DNA from: Pseudomonadota bacterium
GTDB taxonomy: Bacteria; Pseudomonadota; Gammaproteobacteria; UBA5335
Length of the DNA: 15,397 nt
NCBI GenBank assembly: GCA_002862965.1
Contig: PKCW01000277.1
Coordinates: 1-15,397, forward strand
Direction of reading: 5' to 3'
Both the position numbers and the translations under genes were made by a program. Below the pieces are notes generated by a model, which saw only the letters and a program-made list of their open reading frames with translations, was not told the origin of the DNA and ran no database searches. Of this stretch, positions 1-6,049 are shown piece by piece; position 1 is the first letter of the stretch, and each line of letters begins with the position of its first letter.

Positions 1-61
1 GTTCGGCCAGCAGATAGGTGTAGGTGCCGGTGTCCAGATCATAGAGTTGGCGAAACAACAT
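1..61 (-). CDS. Persulfide dioxygenase / ETHE1-like MBL-fold hydrolase (5' end only)
   Basis: Only the first 20 codons are in the window; the gene continues beyond base 1. The visible N-terminus begins MLFRQLYDLDTGTYTYLL, which matches the characteristic start of ETHE1-type persulfide dioxygenases (FRQL-D--T-TYTYLLA). These are iron-dependent metallo-beta-lactamase-fold enzymes that oxidise glutathione persulfide to sulfite during sulfide detoxification. The metal ligands lie downstream and cannot be checked. The ATG at 59-61 (complement) has a strong GGAGG ribosome site at 71-75 with 9 bases of spacing, which fixes the start. It lies downstream of radC on the same strand, but a 162-base gap with its own AT-rich control region suggests separate transcription. 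The family call rests on 20 residues; a general MBL-fold hydrolase is the alternative. Confidence 0.72.
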   Translation of the reverse strand, partial: MLFRQLYDLDTGTYTYLLAE

Positions 62-84
62 GGTTTGGCTCCTCCGCAGGCAAT

Positions 85-130
85 CCGGATGATATGCGAA
101 TATCGGAATAAGTATATACGAATTCGTTAA
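85..130 (-). promoter_or_regulatory. AT-rich promoter/operator region of the persulfide dioxygenase gene
   Basis: This stretch is strikingly AT-rich against GC-rich surroundings. It contains a TATACT hexamer on the minus strand (111-116), a good -10 candidate, but no convincing -35 box at 16-18 bases. It also has a perfect 10-bp palindrome ACGAATTCGT (118-127) and a 10-base direct repeat, ATATGCGAAT (92-101) and ATATACGAAT (114-123), differing at one base with 22-bp phasing. A weak -35 plus phased repeats would fit a regulated, activator-assisted promoter, for instance sulfide/persulfide responsive. That is inference; no known operator was matched. Confidence 0.45.
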
Positions 131-223
131 GTGCAGCCCCGCCGCGCACACCTCGCGTAGCCGGCGAGACCGCTTCTCCCGCGGGGTCGGAAGATGCCGC
201 CGGCGCTGAGCCACGCGGGCGCA

Positions 224-898
224 TCAGACCAGACCGCGTTCGGCCAGGGAGACGCAGGGACCGTCGCCGACGATGAGATGATCGAGCACGCGGATGTCGA
301 CCAGGGCCAGCGCCTGTTTGAGCCGGCGGGTCAGTTCCTCGTCGGCACGACTGGGCTCGGCGACGCCGGAGGGATGGTTGTGCGCGAGGATCACCGCCGC
401 GGCGTTGCAGTCGAGCGCGGCGCGCACCACCTCGCGCGGATGCACGCTGGCCTGGTCGATGGTGCCGCGGAACAGTTCACGAAATGCGATCACCCGGTGC
501 CGGTTGTCCAGATAGAGGCAGGCAAAGACCTCGAAGGGATGATCGCGGAGCTGGCTTTGCAGGAAGCGACTGACCTCGTCGGGTCGGCTCATGACCTCGC
601 CCCGTTTGAGGCTTTCACCGAGGTGTCGGCGGGCCATCTCCAGCACCGCCTGGAGCTGGGCGTATTTGGCCAGACCCAGTCCCGGCGCGCGACAGAACTC
701 CCGCTGCGACAGGCCGAGCAGCGTGCGCAGACTCCCGTGCTGCGCCAGGAGATCGCGCGCCAGATCGACCGCATTGCGACCCGGAATGCCGGTGCGCAGA
801 AAAATCGCCAGCAGTTCGGCATCGGACAAGGCGCCCGGGCCCTGGGCCAGCAATTTCTCGCGCGGGCGTTCGGCATCTGGCCAGTCGGTGATTCGCAT
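224..898 (-). CDS. radC: RadC family JAB/MPN-domain protein
   Basis: A 224-residue protein of the usual RadC length. The N-terminal part (about 1-100) carries the UPF0758 helical region with a helix-hairpin-helix-like [12 protein letters not shown] at 71-82. The C-terminal JAB/MPN domain (about 103-224) has the JAMM metal site: Glu123, HNHPSG at 173-178 (His173, His175) and Asp186. The family was once linked to DNA repair, but that role is doubtful; a metal-dependent hydrolase acting on nucleic acid or protein is possible. The ATG at 896-898 has a close GGAAG ribosome site. The gene is divergent from coaBC, an arrangement common in gammaproteobacteria. Family identification is secure; biochemical function is not. 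Confidence 0.96.
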   Translation of the reverse strand: MRITDWPDAERPREKLLAQGPGALSDAELLAIFLRTGIPGRNAVDLARDLLAQHGSLRTLLGLSQREFCRAPGLGLAKYAQLQAVLEMARRHLGESLKRGEVMSRPDEVSRFLQSQLRDHPFEVFACLYLDNRHRVIAFRELFRGTIDQASVHPREVVRAALDCNAAAVILAHNHPSGVAEPSRADEELTRRLKQALALVDIRVLDHLIVGDGPCVSLAERGLV

Positions 899-943
899 CG
901 TCTTCCGCTCGAGGCGCGGCCCCGGGTATGAGGACCAGTCGTT

Positions 944-965
944 GGCGCCGTTCCGGAACGCCGCC
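944..965. repeat. Palindrome in the radC-coaBC divergent intergenic region
   Basis: A perfect 12-bp palindrome CGTTCCGGAACG (949-960) is extended on both sides by GGCG / CGCC after one mismatched pair. It lies about 50 bases upstream of the radC start, between divergent genes, so it could be an operator. It does not match a LexA box I recognise. Confidence 0.35.
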
Positions 966-1058
966 GCAATGGCGCCGCCTTGGGCGGTCCGGCGTCATTG
1001 CCGGCGCCGACGGCGCATCCGGCGTATCGGCCAGCGAGCACGGCGGCTTGATCCCGTT

Positions 1059-1087
1059 TTGGCGCGCGCCCGCCCTTGGGATAGGAT
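1059..1087 (+). promoter_or_regulatory. Possible sigma-70 promoter for coaBC
   Basis: TTGGCG (1059-1064) and TAGGAT (1082-1087) are separated by 17 bases, each matching the sigma-70 consensus at four of six positions. The -10 lies about 50 bases upstream of the coaBC start. Such matches arise by chance, so this is only a candidate. Confidence 0.35.
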
Positions 1088-1138
1088 GCGCGAAGCCCTC
1101 CGGATCGTTAACATCGACCGATTTCGAGCACGCCGCCC

Positions 1139-2353
1139 ATGAATTCAGCCCCATTCCCCCGACGCATCCTGCTCGGCATCACCGGCGGCATCGCCGCCTA
1201 CAAGAGCGCCGAGCTGGTGCGCCGGCTGCGCGAGCGGGGCGCCGAGGTGCAGGTGGTCATGACCGCGGCGGCGACGGCCTTCATCACACCCCTGACCCTG
1301 CAGGCCCTGAGCGGCCGGCCGGTGCGCACCGGCCTGATGGACCCGCAGGCCGAGGCCGCGATGAGCCACATCGAGCTGGCGCGCTGGGCCGAGTGCCTGC
1401 TGATCGCCCCAGCCAGCGCCGACTTCATCGCCCGTCTCGCCCATGGTCTCGCCGACGATCTGTTGAGCACGGTCTGCCTGGCCAGCGAGGCGCCGCTGGT
1501 GGTGGCGCCCGCCATGAACCGCGTCATGTGGCAGCACCCGGCCACGCGCGCCAACTGCGCCGTGCTGGCCGCGCGGGGCGCGCGCCTTTTGGGACCCGCG
1601 GACGGCGAGCAGGCCTGCGGCGAAGTCGGGGCGGGCCGGATGCTGGAGCCGCCGGCGCTCGTCGAGGCGCTCGCGGTGACGGCGCCCGCGGTCGATCTGC
1701 GCGGGCTCACGGTGCTGATCACCGCGGGACCCACGCGCGAGCCGCTGGACCCGGTGCGTTTTCTCACCAACCGCAGCTCGGGGAAGATGGGCTACGCCGT
1801 TGCCGAGGCGGCGCGCGATGCCGGCGCGCGCGTCATTCTGGTGAGTGGACCGGTGCACCTGCCCGCGCCGGCGGGCGTGACGTGCGTGCGGGTGGAGCAG
1901 GCCGAGGCCATGCGCGCCGCGGTGTTGCAGCACGTCGCGGCCGCGGATCTGTTCATCGCCACCGCCGCCGTGGCGGACTATCGACCCGCGGAGCGCGCCG
2001 CCGGCAAGATCAAGAAGAACGGCGAGCGGTTGACGCTGGATCTCGAGCCCACGCCCGACATCCTGGCCGAAGTGGCAGGGCGGGCGAGCCCGCCCTTCAC
2101 GGTCGGGTTCGCCGCCGAAACCGAGCGAGTCGCCGAGTATGCCGAGGGCAAGCGGCGGCGCAAGAAGCTCGACATGATCGCGGCCAATCAGGTGGACGAC
2201 CAGGGTCTGGGCTTCGACAGCGACGACAATGCGCTGACCGTGTTCTGGGACGGCGGCGCGCGCAGTCTACCGAGTCAGTCGAAGTCGGCACTTGCGCGCG
2301 CCTTGCTGGCCTTGGTCGCCGAGCGCATGGGACGTGCCCCGGTGTCGGCATGA
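1139..2353 (+). CDS. coaBC: Bifunctional phosphopantothenoylcysteine decarboxylase / phosphopantothenate-cysteine ligase
   Basis: A 404-residue cytoplasmic enzyme catalysing two consecutive steps of coenzyme A synthesis: ligation of cysteine to 4'-phosphopantothenate, then FMN-dependent decarboxylation to 4'-phosphopantetheine. The CoaC half (about 1-185) has the flavin-binding GITGGIAAYK start (13-22), catalytic His77 in SHIELARWAE, the PAMNRVMW motif (124-131) and the active-site Cys160 in ACGEVGAGRM. The CoaB half (about 188-400) has ITAGPTREPLDPVR, the Asn211 region NRSSGKMGYA, AAVADYRP (276-283) and the lysine-rich KIKK (290-293). Length and motifs agree with the full-length family, so the gene looks intact. 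The ATG at 1139 has no clear ribosome site. It lies opposite radC and upstream of dut, as in many gammaproteobacteria. Confidence 0.98.
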   Translation: MNSAPFPRRILLGITGGIAAYKSAELVRRLRERGAEVQVVMTAAATAFITPLTLQALSGRPVRTGLMDPQAEAAMSHIELARWAECLLIAPASADFIARLAHGLADDLLSTVCLASEAPLVVAPAMNRVMWQHPATRANCAVLAARGARLLGPADGEQACGEVGAGRMLEPPALVEALAVTAPAVDLRGLTVLITAGPTREPLDPVRFLTNRSSGKMGYAVAEAARDAGARVILVSGPVHLPAPAGVTCVRVEQAEAMRAAVLQHVAAADLFIATAAVADYRPAERAAGKIKKNGERLTLDLEPTPDILAEVAGRASPPFTVGFAAETERVAEYAEGKRRRKKLDMIAANQVDDQGLGFDSDDNALTVFWDGGARSLPSQSKSALARALLALVAERMGRAPVSA

Positions 2354-2372
2354 GGCCGGGCGGCCGCCGGCC
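2354..2372. terminator. GC hairpin between convergent coaBC and DUF2214 genes
   Basis: GGCCGG (2354-2359) pairs with CCGGCC (2367-2372) around a 7-base loop, starting right after the coaBC stop and before the convergent gene's stop at 2394. There is no T-tract on either strand, so it is at best a weak or Rho-assisted terminator. Confidence 0.25.
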
Positions 2373-2393
2373 CCTGCCGGTGTCTGTAGTTCT

Positions 2394-2846
2394 TCAGCGC
2401 AACCCGTGACCGCGTGCCGCCAGCGCGGCGAGGACGGGCAGGATCACCAGGAGATGCGCGGCCAGCATCAGGACGCGTCGCAGACGGCGCACGACAGCTT
2501 CATCCGGCACGAAGGCCGGATCGGCCCGCGCCGCGGCTTGCCAGCGGCGCAGTTGCCGCGTGACGGGAATGCCGAGCAGAACCATGACGCCGAAGCCGGT
2601 CAGCTTGGCGTGGAACAGCGGATTGGCCAGATCGAATGCAGCGCCTTTGGCGCCGAGCAACAGGCGCAGCAGCCCGGTGATCAGGACCAGCGCGAGCATG
2701 CCCCGATAGAGCCGGTCGTAACGCCGCACCGATGCCAGCGCTTGGGGCATCCACACCGGCCGCATGAGCGCCGTCTCGATGGCCAGAAACGTCACCATCG
2801 ACAAAATCGCGATGAAATGGCTGGCCGCGAGCACTGACTCGGTCAT
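2394..2846 (-). CDS. DUF2214-like small integral membrane protein
   Basis: A 150-residue protein with four hydrophobic segments, roughly residues 5-25, 48-67, 78-95 and 124-147, and a basic loop between the third and fourth (RQLRRWQ to RRLRR). The pattern, with FIAILSMVTFLAIETALMR near the start, a FHAKLTGFG stretch and a histidine in the first segment, resembles the DUF2214 family of predicted inner-membrane proteins, whose function is unknown. I chose the ATG at 2844-2846 over upstream in-frame starts because GGAGG lies just ahead (2851-2855) and because upstream translation would run antisense into dut. The gene lies in reverse between coaBC and dut and is only 43 bases from the divergent dut start. 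Expression as a protein is likely; the family call is from memory of its pattern. Confidence 0.82.
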   Translation of the reverse strand: MTESVLAASHFIAILSMVTFLAIETALMRPVWMPQALASVRRYDRLYRGMLALVLITGLLRLLLGAKGAAFDLANPLFHAKLTGFGVMVLLGIPVTRQLRRWQAAARADPAFVPDEAVVRRLRRVLMLAAHLLVILPVLAALAARGHGLR

Positions 2847-2889
2847 GCCGCCTCCTGTCCGTCGATTGCAAGCATAAGGATCCCCAAAA

Positions 2890-3342
2890 ATGCTCGAAAT
2901 CCAGATCCGTGTCCTCGATGCCCGCCTGGGAAAGCAGTTCCCCATTCCCGACTACGCCACGGCGGGGTCGGCGGGGCTGGATTTGCGCGCCTGCCTGGAT
3001 GCGCCCGTGGTGCTGGAACCCGGTCGAACCGAGCTCATCCGGACCGGGCTGGCCATGCACATCGGCGATCCGGCCTATGCGGCCCTGATCCTGCCGCGCT
3101 CCGGCCTCGGCCACAAGCACGGCATCGTTCTGGGCAATCTCGTCGGCCTGATCGACTCGGATTACCAGGGCGAACTGATGGTGTCCTGCTGGAACCGGGG
3201 GGAGGCTCCCTTCACGCTGCAACCCTTCGATCGGCTCGCGCAACTCGTCTTCGTGCCGGTGGTACAGGCGCGGCTGACGCCCGTCGAGACCTTCGACATC
3301 AGCGAGCGCGGTGCCGGCGGTTTCGGGCATACCGGCCGCTGA
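2890..3342 (+). CDS. dut: Deoxyuridine 5'-triphosphate nucleotidohydrolase (dUTPase)
   Basis: A 150-residue enzyme of standard length for the homotrimeric dUTPase. It hydrolyses dUTP to dUMP and pyrophosphate, keeping uracil out of DNA and supplying dUMP for thymidylate synthesis. All five conserved motifs are present in order: AGLDLRA (28-34), PRSGLG (69-74), [11 protein letters not shown] (86-96, with the catalytic aspartate), RLAQLVF (115-121) and the glycine-rich GAGGFGHTG (141-149) that closes over the neighbouring active site. The ATG at 2890 is preceded by TAAGGA (2875-2880) with 9 bases of spacing. In many gammaproteobacteria dut directly follows coaBC; here a reversed membrane-protein gene separates them, so dut probably has its own promoter. 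The gene appears intact. Confidence 0.98.
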   Translation: MLEIQIRVLDARLGKQFPIPDYATAGSAGLDLRACLDAPVVLEPGRTELIRTGLAMHIGDPAYAALILPRSGLGHKHGIVLGNLVGLIDSDYQGELMVSCWNRGEAPFTLQPFDRLAQLVFVPVVQARLTPVETFDISERGAGGFGHTGR

Positions 3343-3893
3343 ACCGCTCCGGCACCGCCGCCTGGCCACGTCTCCGAACCCGGGACCTGCCCGGCGTTTC
3401 TTCCCGCCGATCGATGCTCGAGGGGATGGCTCCCGACCAGAACGAGGAGCCCACGCGCCAATCCCGACTCACCGAAGCGCAGCCGGTCAGGATCCCGCCG
3501 AAGGCCGATCGGCCGCCCGCGACCAATGTGGTCGGGAACCGCGAGCTCAGCGAACCGTCCCGGTAGCGGCGCGGCAAGCGCCATCGTCGAGCGGAGGCGC
3601 CGGATGTGAAGCGCCGCGCCGCCGGCAGCCGGAAAACGCCCGCCTGAAAACGCCGCTCACCGCGCGACGCGGGTTGTCCTTGGCGTTGCGGTTCGATCAT
3701 GGCAGCGCTGCAGCACGGCGTGGCGCTCAAGTCATGCAGCATGGGCGCCGCTCTTCAGAAACACGGTGATGTGCCGCCGTCTCGCCGCGCCTGGGGCAGC
3801 GATTGAGCGAACTCCGCCACTCCCAGGCGCTGCAACTCGACGGCATCGTTCAAATCACCCCCAGGTCGACGCACCAGGATCGAAGAGATTGCC
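3343..3893. other. 551-base stretch with no supportable gene
   Basis: Reading frames on both strands are open in places, as expected in GC-rich DNA, but none gives a protein-like sequence or a ribosome site. A perfect 12-bp palindrome GGCCGATCGGCC lies at 3503-3514, and a small hairpin (CGACCA / TGGTCG, loop ATG) at 3520-3534. A short frame from the TTG at about 3801 reads LSELRHSQALQLDGIV and then ends at the next gene; it could be a fragment of a lost gene. The region lies at the left edge of the lipoprotein/lipase island and may hold decayed cassette remnants, but I cannot show homology. Confidence 0.5.
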
Positions 3894-4577
3894 ATGAAGC
3901 CTAAGCTCATCGCCACACTCGCCCTCTTCGTGCTCGCGGCGGTGAGCCTGAGCGCCTGCGCCGGGCTGCCGTTCACCGGCGGCTCCAGCTGGAAGGAGGA
4001 GGTCCTGCTGCACGATGGTCGCACGCTCATCGTCGAGCGCTCGATCATCCGCCGCGGCCGCCACGAAATCGGCCAGCCGCCGCCGGTCGGCGAGCAAACC
4101 ATCCGCTTCAAGCTGCCCCAGTCGCGCAAGACCGTGCGCTGGACCAGCGCATATGACGATGATCTCGGTGGTAGTGATTTCAATCTGCTGGCCGTTCATG
4201 TCCTGAACGATACGCCCTACATCATCGCCGAGCCGGACCTGTGCCTTTCCTACAACAAATGGGGCCGGCCCAATCCGCCCTATGTCATCTTCAGGCATGA
4301 CGGCGCGGCCTGGCAGCGCATCCCGATCGAGCAATTGCCCGCGGAATTCAAGACCTTCAACGTGGTGATGGCTCTCCCCAAGAGGTACACAAAGATAATG
4401 GCCCGGGAGGGCAGGGTTTCAGCGGAGAAAGTCCGGGAATTGAACAGAATCATCGAAGAGAACAACCCTCACCTTCGCACCATCCTGCGCGAGCCGTTGC
4501 CGGATGGAAGATGCCTGCCACTGCCGAGTTCGCCCAAAGCTCCTATCCCGATCACGCCAGATATCTCGGCAAAATAG
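3894..4577 (+). CDS. Lipoprotein of unknown function, copy 1 (SSWKEE / SYNKWGRPNPP family)
   Basis: A 227-residue predicted lipoprotein. A short basic and then hydrophobic signal peptide (1-21) ends in a lipobox LSAC with the lipidated Cys22. The next residue is Ala rather than Asp, which favours sorting to the outer membrane. The mature part has blocks shared with the second copy downstream: SSWKEE-LLHDGRTLIVERS (31-50), GEQTIRF (66-72), CLSYNKWGRPNPP (117-129), WQRIP (140-144) and RTILREP (195-201). I recall similar proteins as uncharacterised family members in proteobacteria, but cannot verify this. It precedes a truncated lipase gene by 55 bases. An immunity or accessory lipoprotein for a secreted lipase is a hypothesis from context only. 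The ribosome site (GAAGAG) is weak. The C-terminus (201-227) is proline-rich and shorter than in copy 2. Confidence 0.85.
   Translation: MKPKLIATLALFVLAAVSLSACAGLPFTGGSSWKEEVLLHDGRTLIVERSIIRRGRHEIGQPPPVGEQTIRFKLPQSRKTVRWTSAYDDDLGGSDFNLLAVHVLNDTPYIIAEPDLCLSYNKWGRPNPPYVIFRHDGAAWQRIPIEQLPAEFKTFNVVMALPKRYTKIMAREGRVSAEKVRELNRIIEENNPHLRTILREPLPDGRCLPLPSSPKAPIPITPDISAK
3957..4110 (+). repeat. Direct repeat, left copy (lipoprotein 5' block)
   Basis: These 154 bases, starting at the lipobox Cys codon of lipoprotein copy 1, align without gaps to 5115-5268. I count 9 differences by eye, about 94% identity. Downstream, the two genes diverge sharply, so the homology is a block rather than gene-wide. Confidence 0.9.
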
Positions 4578-4632
4578 AGCCAATAACGTCACCTTAGCTT
4601 GAAGAAATAAACACTGTAAATTGGAGGACGAC
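4578..4632. promoter_or_regulatory. AT-rich spacer upstream of the first lipase-like gene
   Basis: A 55-base AT-rich spacer between lipoprotein copy 1 and the lipase fragment ends in a strong ribosome site, GGAGG at 4623-4627, five bases before the ATG at 4633. The site rules out the in-frame TTG at 4621. I see no well-spaced -35/-10 pair, so readthrough from the lipoprotein gene is possible. Confidence 0.35.
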
Positions 4633-4821
4633 ATGACGACTGATACAGAGTACGCACTGATGGCAGGTTACGCATACCGCACAACACGCAGCCAGATCAA
4701 TTCGATTCCAGCCCCGGAAGGCTGGACTCCGTTCTTTCCGGTTCCTGACCCATCGACTGCTGCGAATTTTCCAGCCACCTCAGGCTTCGAAGCCGTGGCC
4801 TTTCAAAACACCGCCAATCTG

Positions 4822-4851
4822 AACGAAATCGTCATCGCCTATGCCGGCACC
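4822..4851 (+). repeat. Short direct repeat in lipase-like genes, left copy
   Basis: These 30 bases, encoding NEIVIAYAGT, match 6011-6040 with one difference (GAA versus GAG). They are part of a wider similarity between the two lipase fragments. Confidence 0.85.
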
Positions 4852-5030
4852 GATCCGAGCGATATCACGGGCGACTGGCTGGCCAATGCCGGCCTGGCCA
4901 CCGGCGCCGGCTCCGACCAGCTGGTGCAGGCGTCCGAATATTATCTGGCCATCAAGGCCGCCTATCCCGACGCCACCATCACCGGCCACAGCCTGGGCGG
5001 CCATGGCCGTCACGAGACCGGCGCTTGCCT

Positions 5031-5038
5031 GAGGAGGG
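5031..5038 (+). promoter_or_regulatory. Ribosome site deciding the start of lipoprotein copy 2
   Basis: GAGGAGGG lies four bases before the ATG at 5043 and inside the end of the lipase fragment. It selects this ATG over the in-frame TTG at 5025 and, with the ATGA stop/start overlap, suggests translational coupling. Confidence 0.75.
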
Positions 5039-5042
5039 CGGC

Positions 5043-5822
5043 ATGAGCAACGCCCTGCTGCGCGCCTTTGCCTCCATCATCCTGTTCGTGCTTGCGGCGG
5101 CGAGCCTGGGCGCCTGCGCCGGGTTGCCGTTCACCGGCGGCTCCAGCTGGAAGGAGGAGGCGCTGCTGCACGATGGCCGCACGCTCATCGTCGAGCGCTC
5201 GATCGTCCGCCGCGGCCGCCACGAAATCGGCCAGTCGCCGCCCATCGGGGAGCAAACCATCCGCTTCACCATGCCGGACACACATCAAACCATCACCTGG
5301 AAAGATCAGTACAGCGAAGATCTAGGAATGGCCAATTTCCTGCCGCTCGCCCTGGATATACACCATGGCGTTGCTTACCTGATCGCAAACCCCATGGGTT
5401 GCTTGTCCTACAACAAATGGGGGCGCCCAAATCCCCCTCACGTTGTCTTCAAATACAACAAAAATGAATGGCAGCGTATCCCGATGGAAGAATTACCAGC
5501 CGAGATCAAAATGCCCAATTTGATCTCTTCTGCACCAGACGTAGAGGTTGAGAAATCGGGAAAGCGTTTCATGTCAGCGGAAATGATCAAGAAAATTCGC
5601 ATGGGATACAAACAACCAGACAATCGCACCATCCTGCGCGAGCCGACCACCGGAGGGAACATAGGCTGCACGGTCATGGTCCGCTATCGCGGCCATTGGA
5701 TCTGGGATAAATCTCCAACAGCTCGAAAAAGCATTGATATCGAGATCATCAACAAGAACCGGAAGAACACGCCTGACCAGGGCAAGCCCGACCGCCAAGC
5801 CCCGGAAAAAGCCACCCCTTGA
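5043..5822 (+). CDS. Lipoprotein of unknown function, copy 2 (SSWKEE / SYNKWGRPNPP family)
   Basis: A 259-residue predicted lipoprotein, paralogous to the gene at 3894-4577. The signal peptide (1-24) ends in LGAC with the lipidated Cys25 followed by Ala, again favouring the outer membrane. Shared blocks are SSWKEE-LLHDGRTLIVERS (34-53), GEQTIRF (69-75), CLSYNKWGRPNPP (120-132), WQRIP (143-147) and RTILREP (195-201). Copy 2 has a longer C-terminus with CTVMVRYRGHWIWD (209-222) and a lysine-rich hydrophilic tail. The 5' 154 bases after the lipobox are about 94% identical to copy 1, whereas the centre and end diverge and are visibly poorer in GC than the surrounding genome. Its start overlaps the stop of the truncated lipase, so the two were probably one translational unit. 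Function is unknown; immunity or accessory protein for the lipase is inference. Confidence 0.87.
   Translation: MSNALLRAFASIILFVLAAASLGACAGLPFTGGSSWKEEALLHDGRTLIVERSIVRRGRHEIGQSPPIGEQTIRFTMPDTHQTITWKDQYSEDLGMANFLPLALDIHHGVAYLIANPMGCLSYNKWGRPNPPHVVFKYNKNEWQRIPMEELPAEIKMPNLISSAPDVEVEKSGKRFMSAEMIKKIRMGYKQPDNRTILREPTTGGNIGCTVMVRYRGHWIWDKSPTARKSIDIEIINKNRKNTPDQGKPDRQAPEKATP
5115..5268 (+). repeat. Direct repeat, right copy (lipoprotein 5' block)
   Basis: Partner of 3957-4110, 1158 bases downstream of it, with 145 of 154 positions identical by hand count. Several of the differences are at third codon positions. Confidence 0.9.
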
Positions 5823-5845
5823 ACCCGATCCGCAGGAGAATGCCC

Positions 5846-6049
5846 ATGCCCAGCAATGAACAATACGCCTTGATGGCCGGCGCCGCCTATGCCTCTACCC
5901 GCGCCGTGGACAACCAGATCCCCGCCCCGGAGGGCTGGTATCGGGTCGATCAGCGCATCGACGATACATCCGGCTTCGAAGCCTATGCCTTCGGCAACGC
6001 CGTCAACCCGAACGAGATCGTCATCGCCTATGCCGGCACCAACCCCTAG
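5846..6049 (+). pseudogene. Truncated class-3-lipase-like protein, copy 2
   Basis: A 67-residue frame homologous to the first half of lipase copy 1: QYALMAGAAYASTR near the start, IPAPEGW (23-29), TSGFEAYAF, NEIVIAYAGTNP and then a TAG stop. The copy breaks off well before the nucleophile elbow, so it cannot be a working hydrolase. The ATG at 5846 is chosen because AGGAG (5834-5838) lies seven bases upstream; another ATG at 5840 is too close to it. The gene starts 23 bases after lipoprotein copy 2, repeating the lipoprotein-lipase order seen upstream. Immediately after the stop the sequence has no recognisable homology, so a deletion or an old insertion end probably lies near 6046. A translated short peptide is possible but less likely to be functional. 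Confidence 0.72.
6011..6040 (+). repeat. Short direct repeat in lipase-like genes, right copy
   Basis: Partner of 4822-4851 (29 of 30 bases identical), 1189 bases downstream, close to the 1158-base offset of the lipoprotein repeats. Together these define a tandem unit of about 1.2 kb. Confidence 0.85.

Larger units (their letters stand above)
4633..5046 (+). pseudogene. Truncated class-3-lipase-like protein, copy 1
   Basis: A 137-residue reading frame matching the N-terminal half of a class-3 (alpha/beta hydrolase) lipase: EYALMAG at 6-12, IPAPEGW (25-31), TSGFEAVAF (49-57), NEIVIAYAGT (64-73), DWLANAGLATG (81-91), then the nucleophile elbow GHSLGG (118-123, Ser120). Right after it the sequence changes to HGRHETGACLRRAA and stops, so the catalytic Asp and His are missing and a hydrolase fold could not be complete. 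The GGC-CATGGCCGT junction is compatible with an internal deletion that shifted the frame. The stop overlaps the ATG of the next lipoprotein gene (ATGA at 5043-5046). There is no signal peptide; related full-length proteins, as I recall, are long and may carry C-terminal secretion repeats. The frame may still be translated, but not as an active lipase of the usual kind. Confidence 0.75.

Noticed and set aside
928..2409. 493-codon open frame on the plus strand overlapping coaBC
   Set aside because: It is a shifted frame of coaBC, with arginine/glycine/alanine-rich low-complexity translation typical of GC-rich out-of-frame reading.
3299..3769. Open frames on both strands in the dut-lipoprotein gap
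   Set aside because: They overlap the dut end or lack ribosome sites, and their Arg/Pro/Ala-rich translations resemble no protein family.
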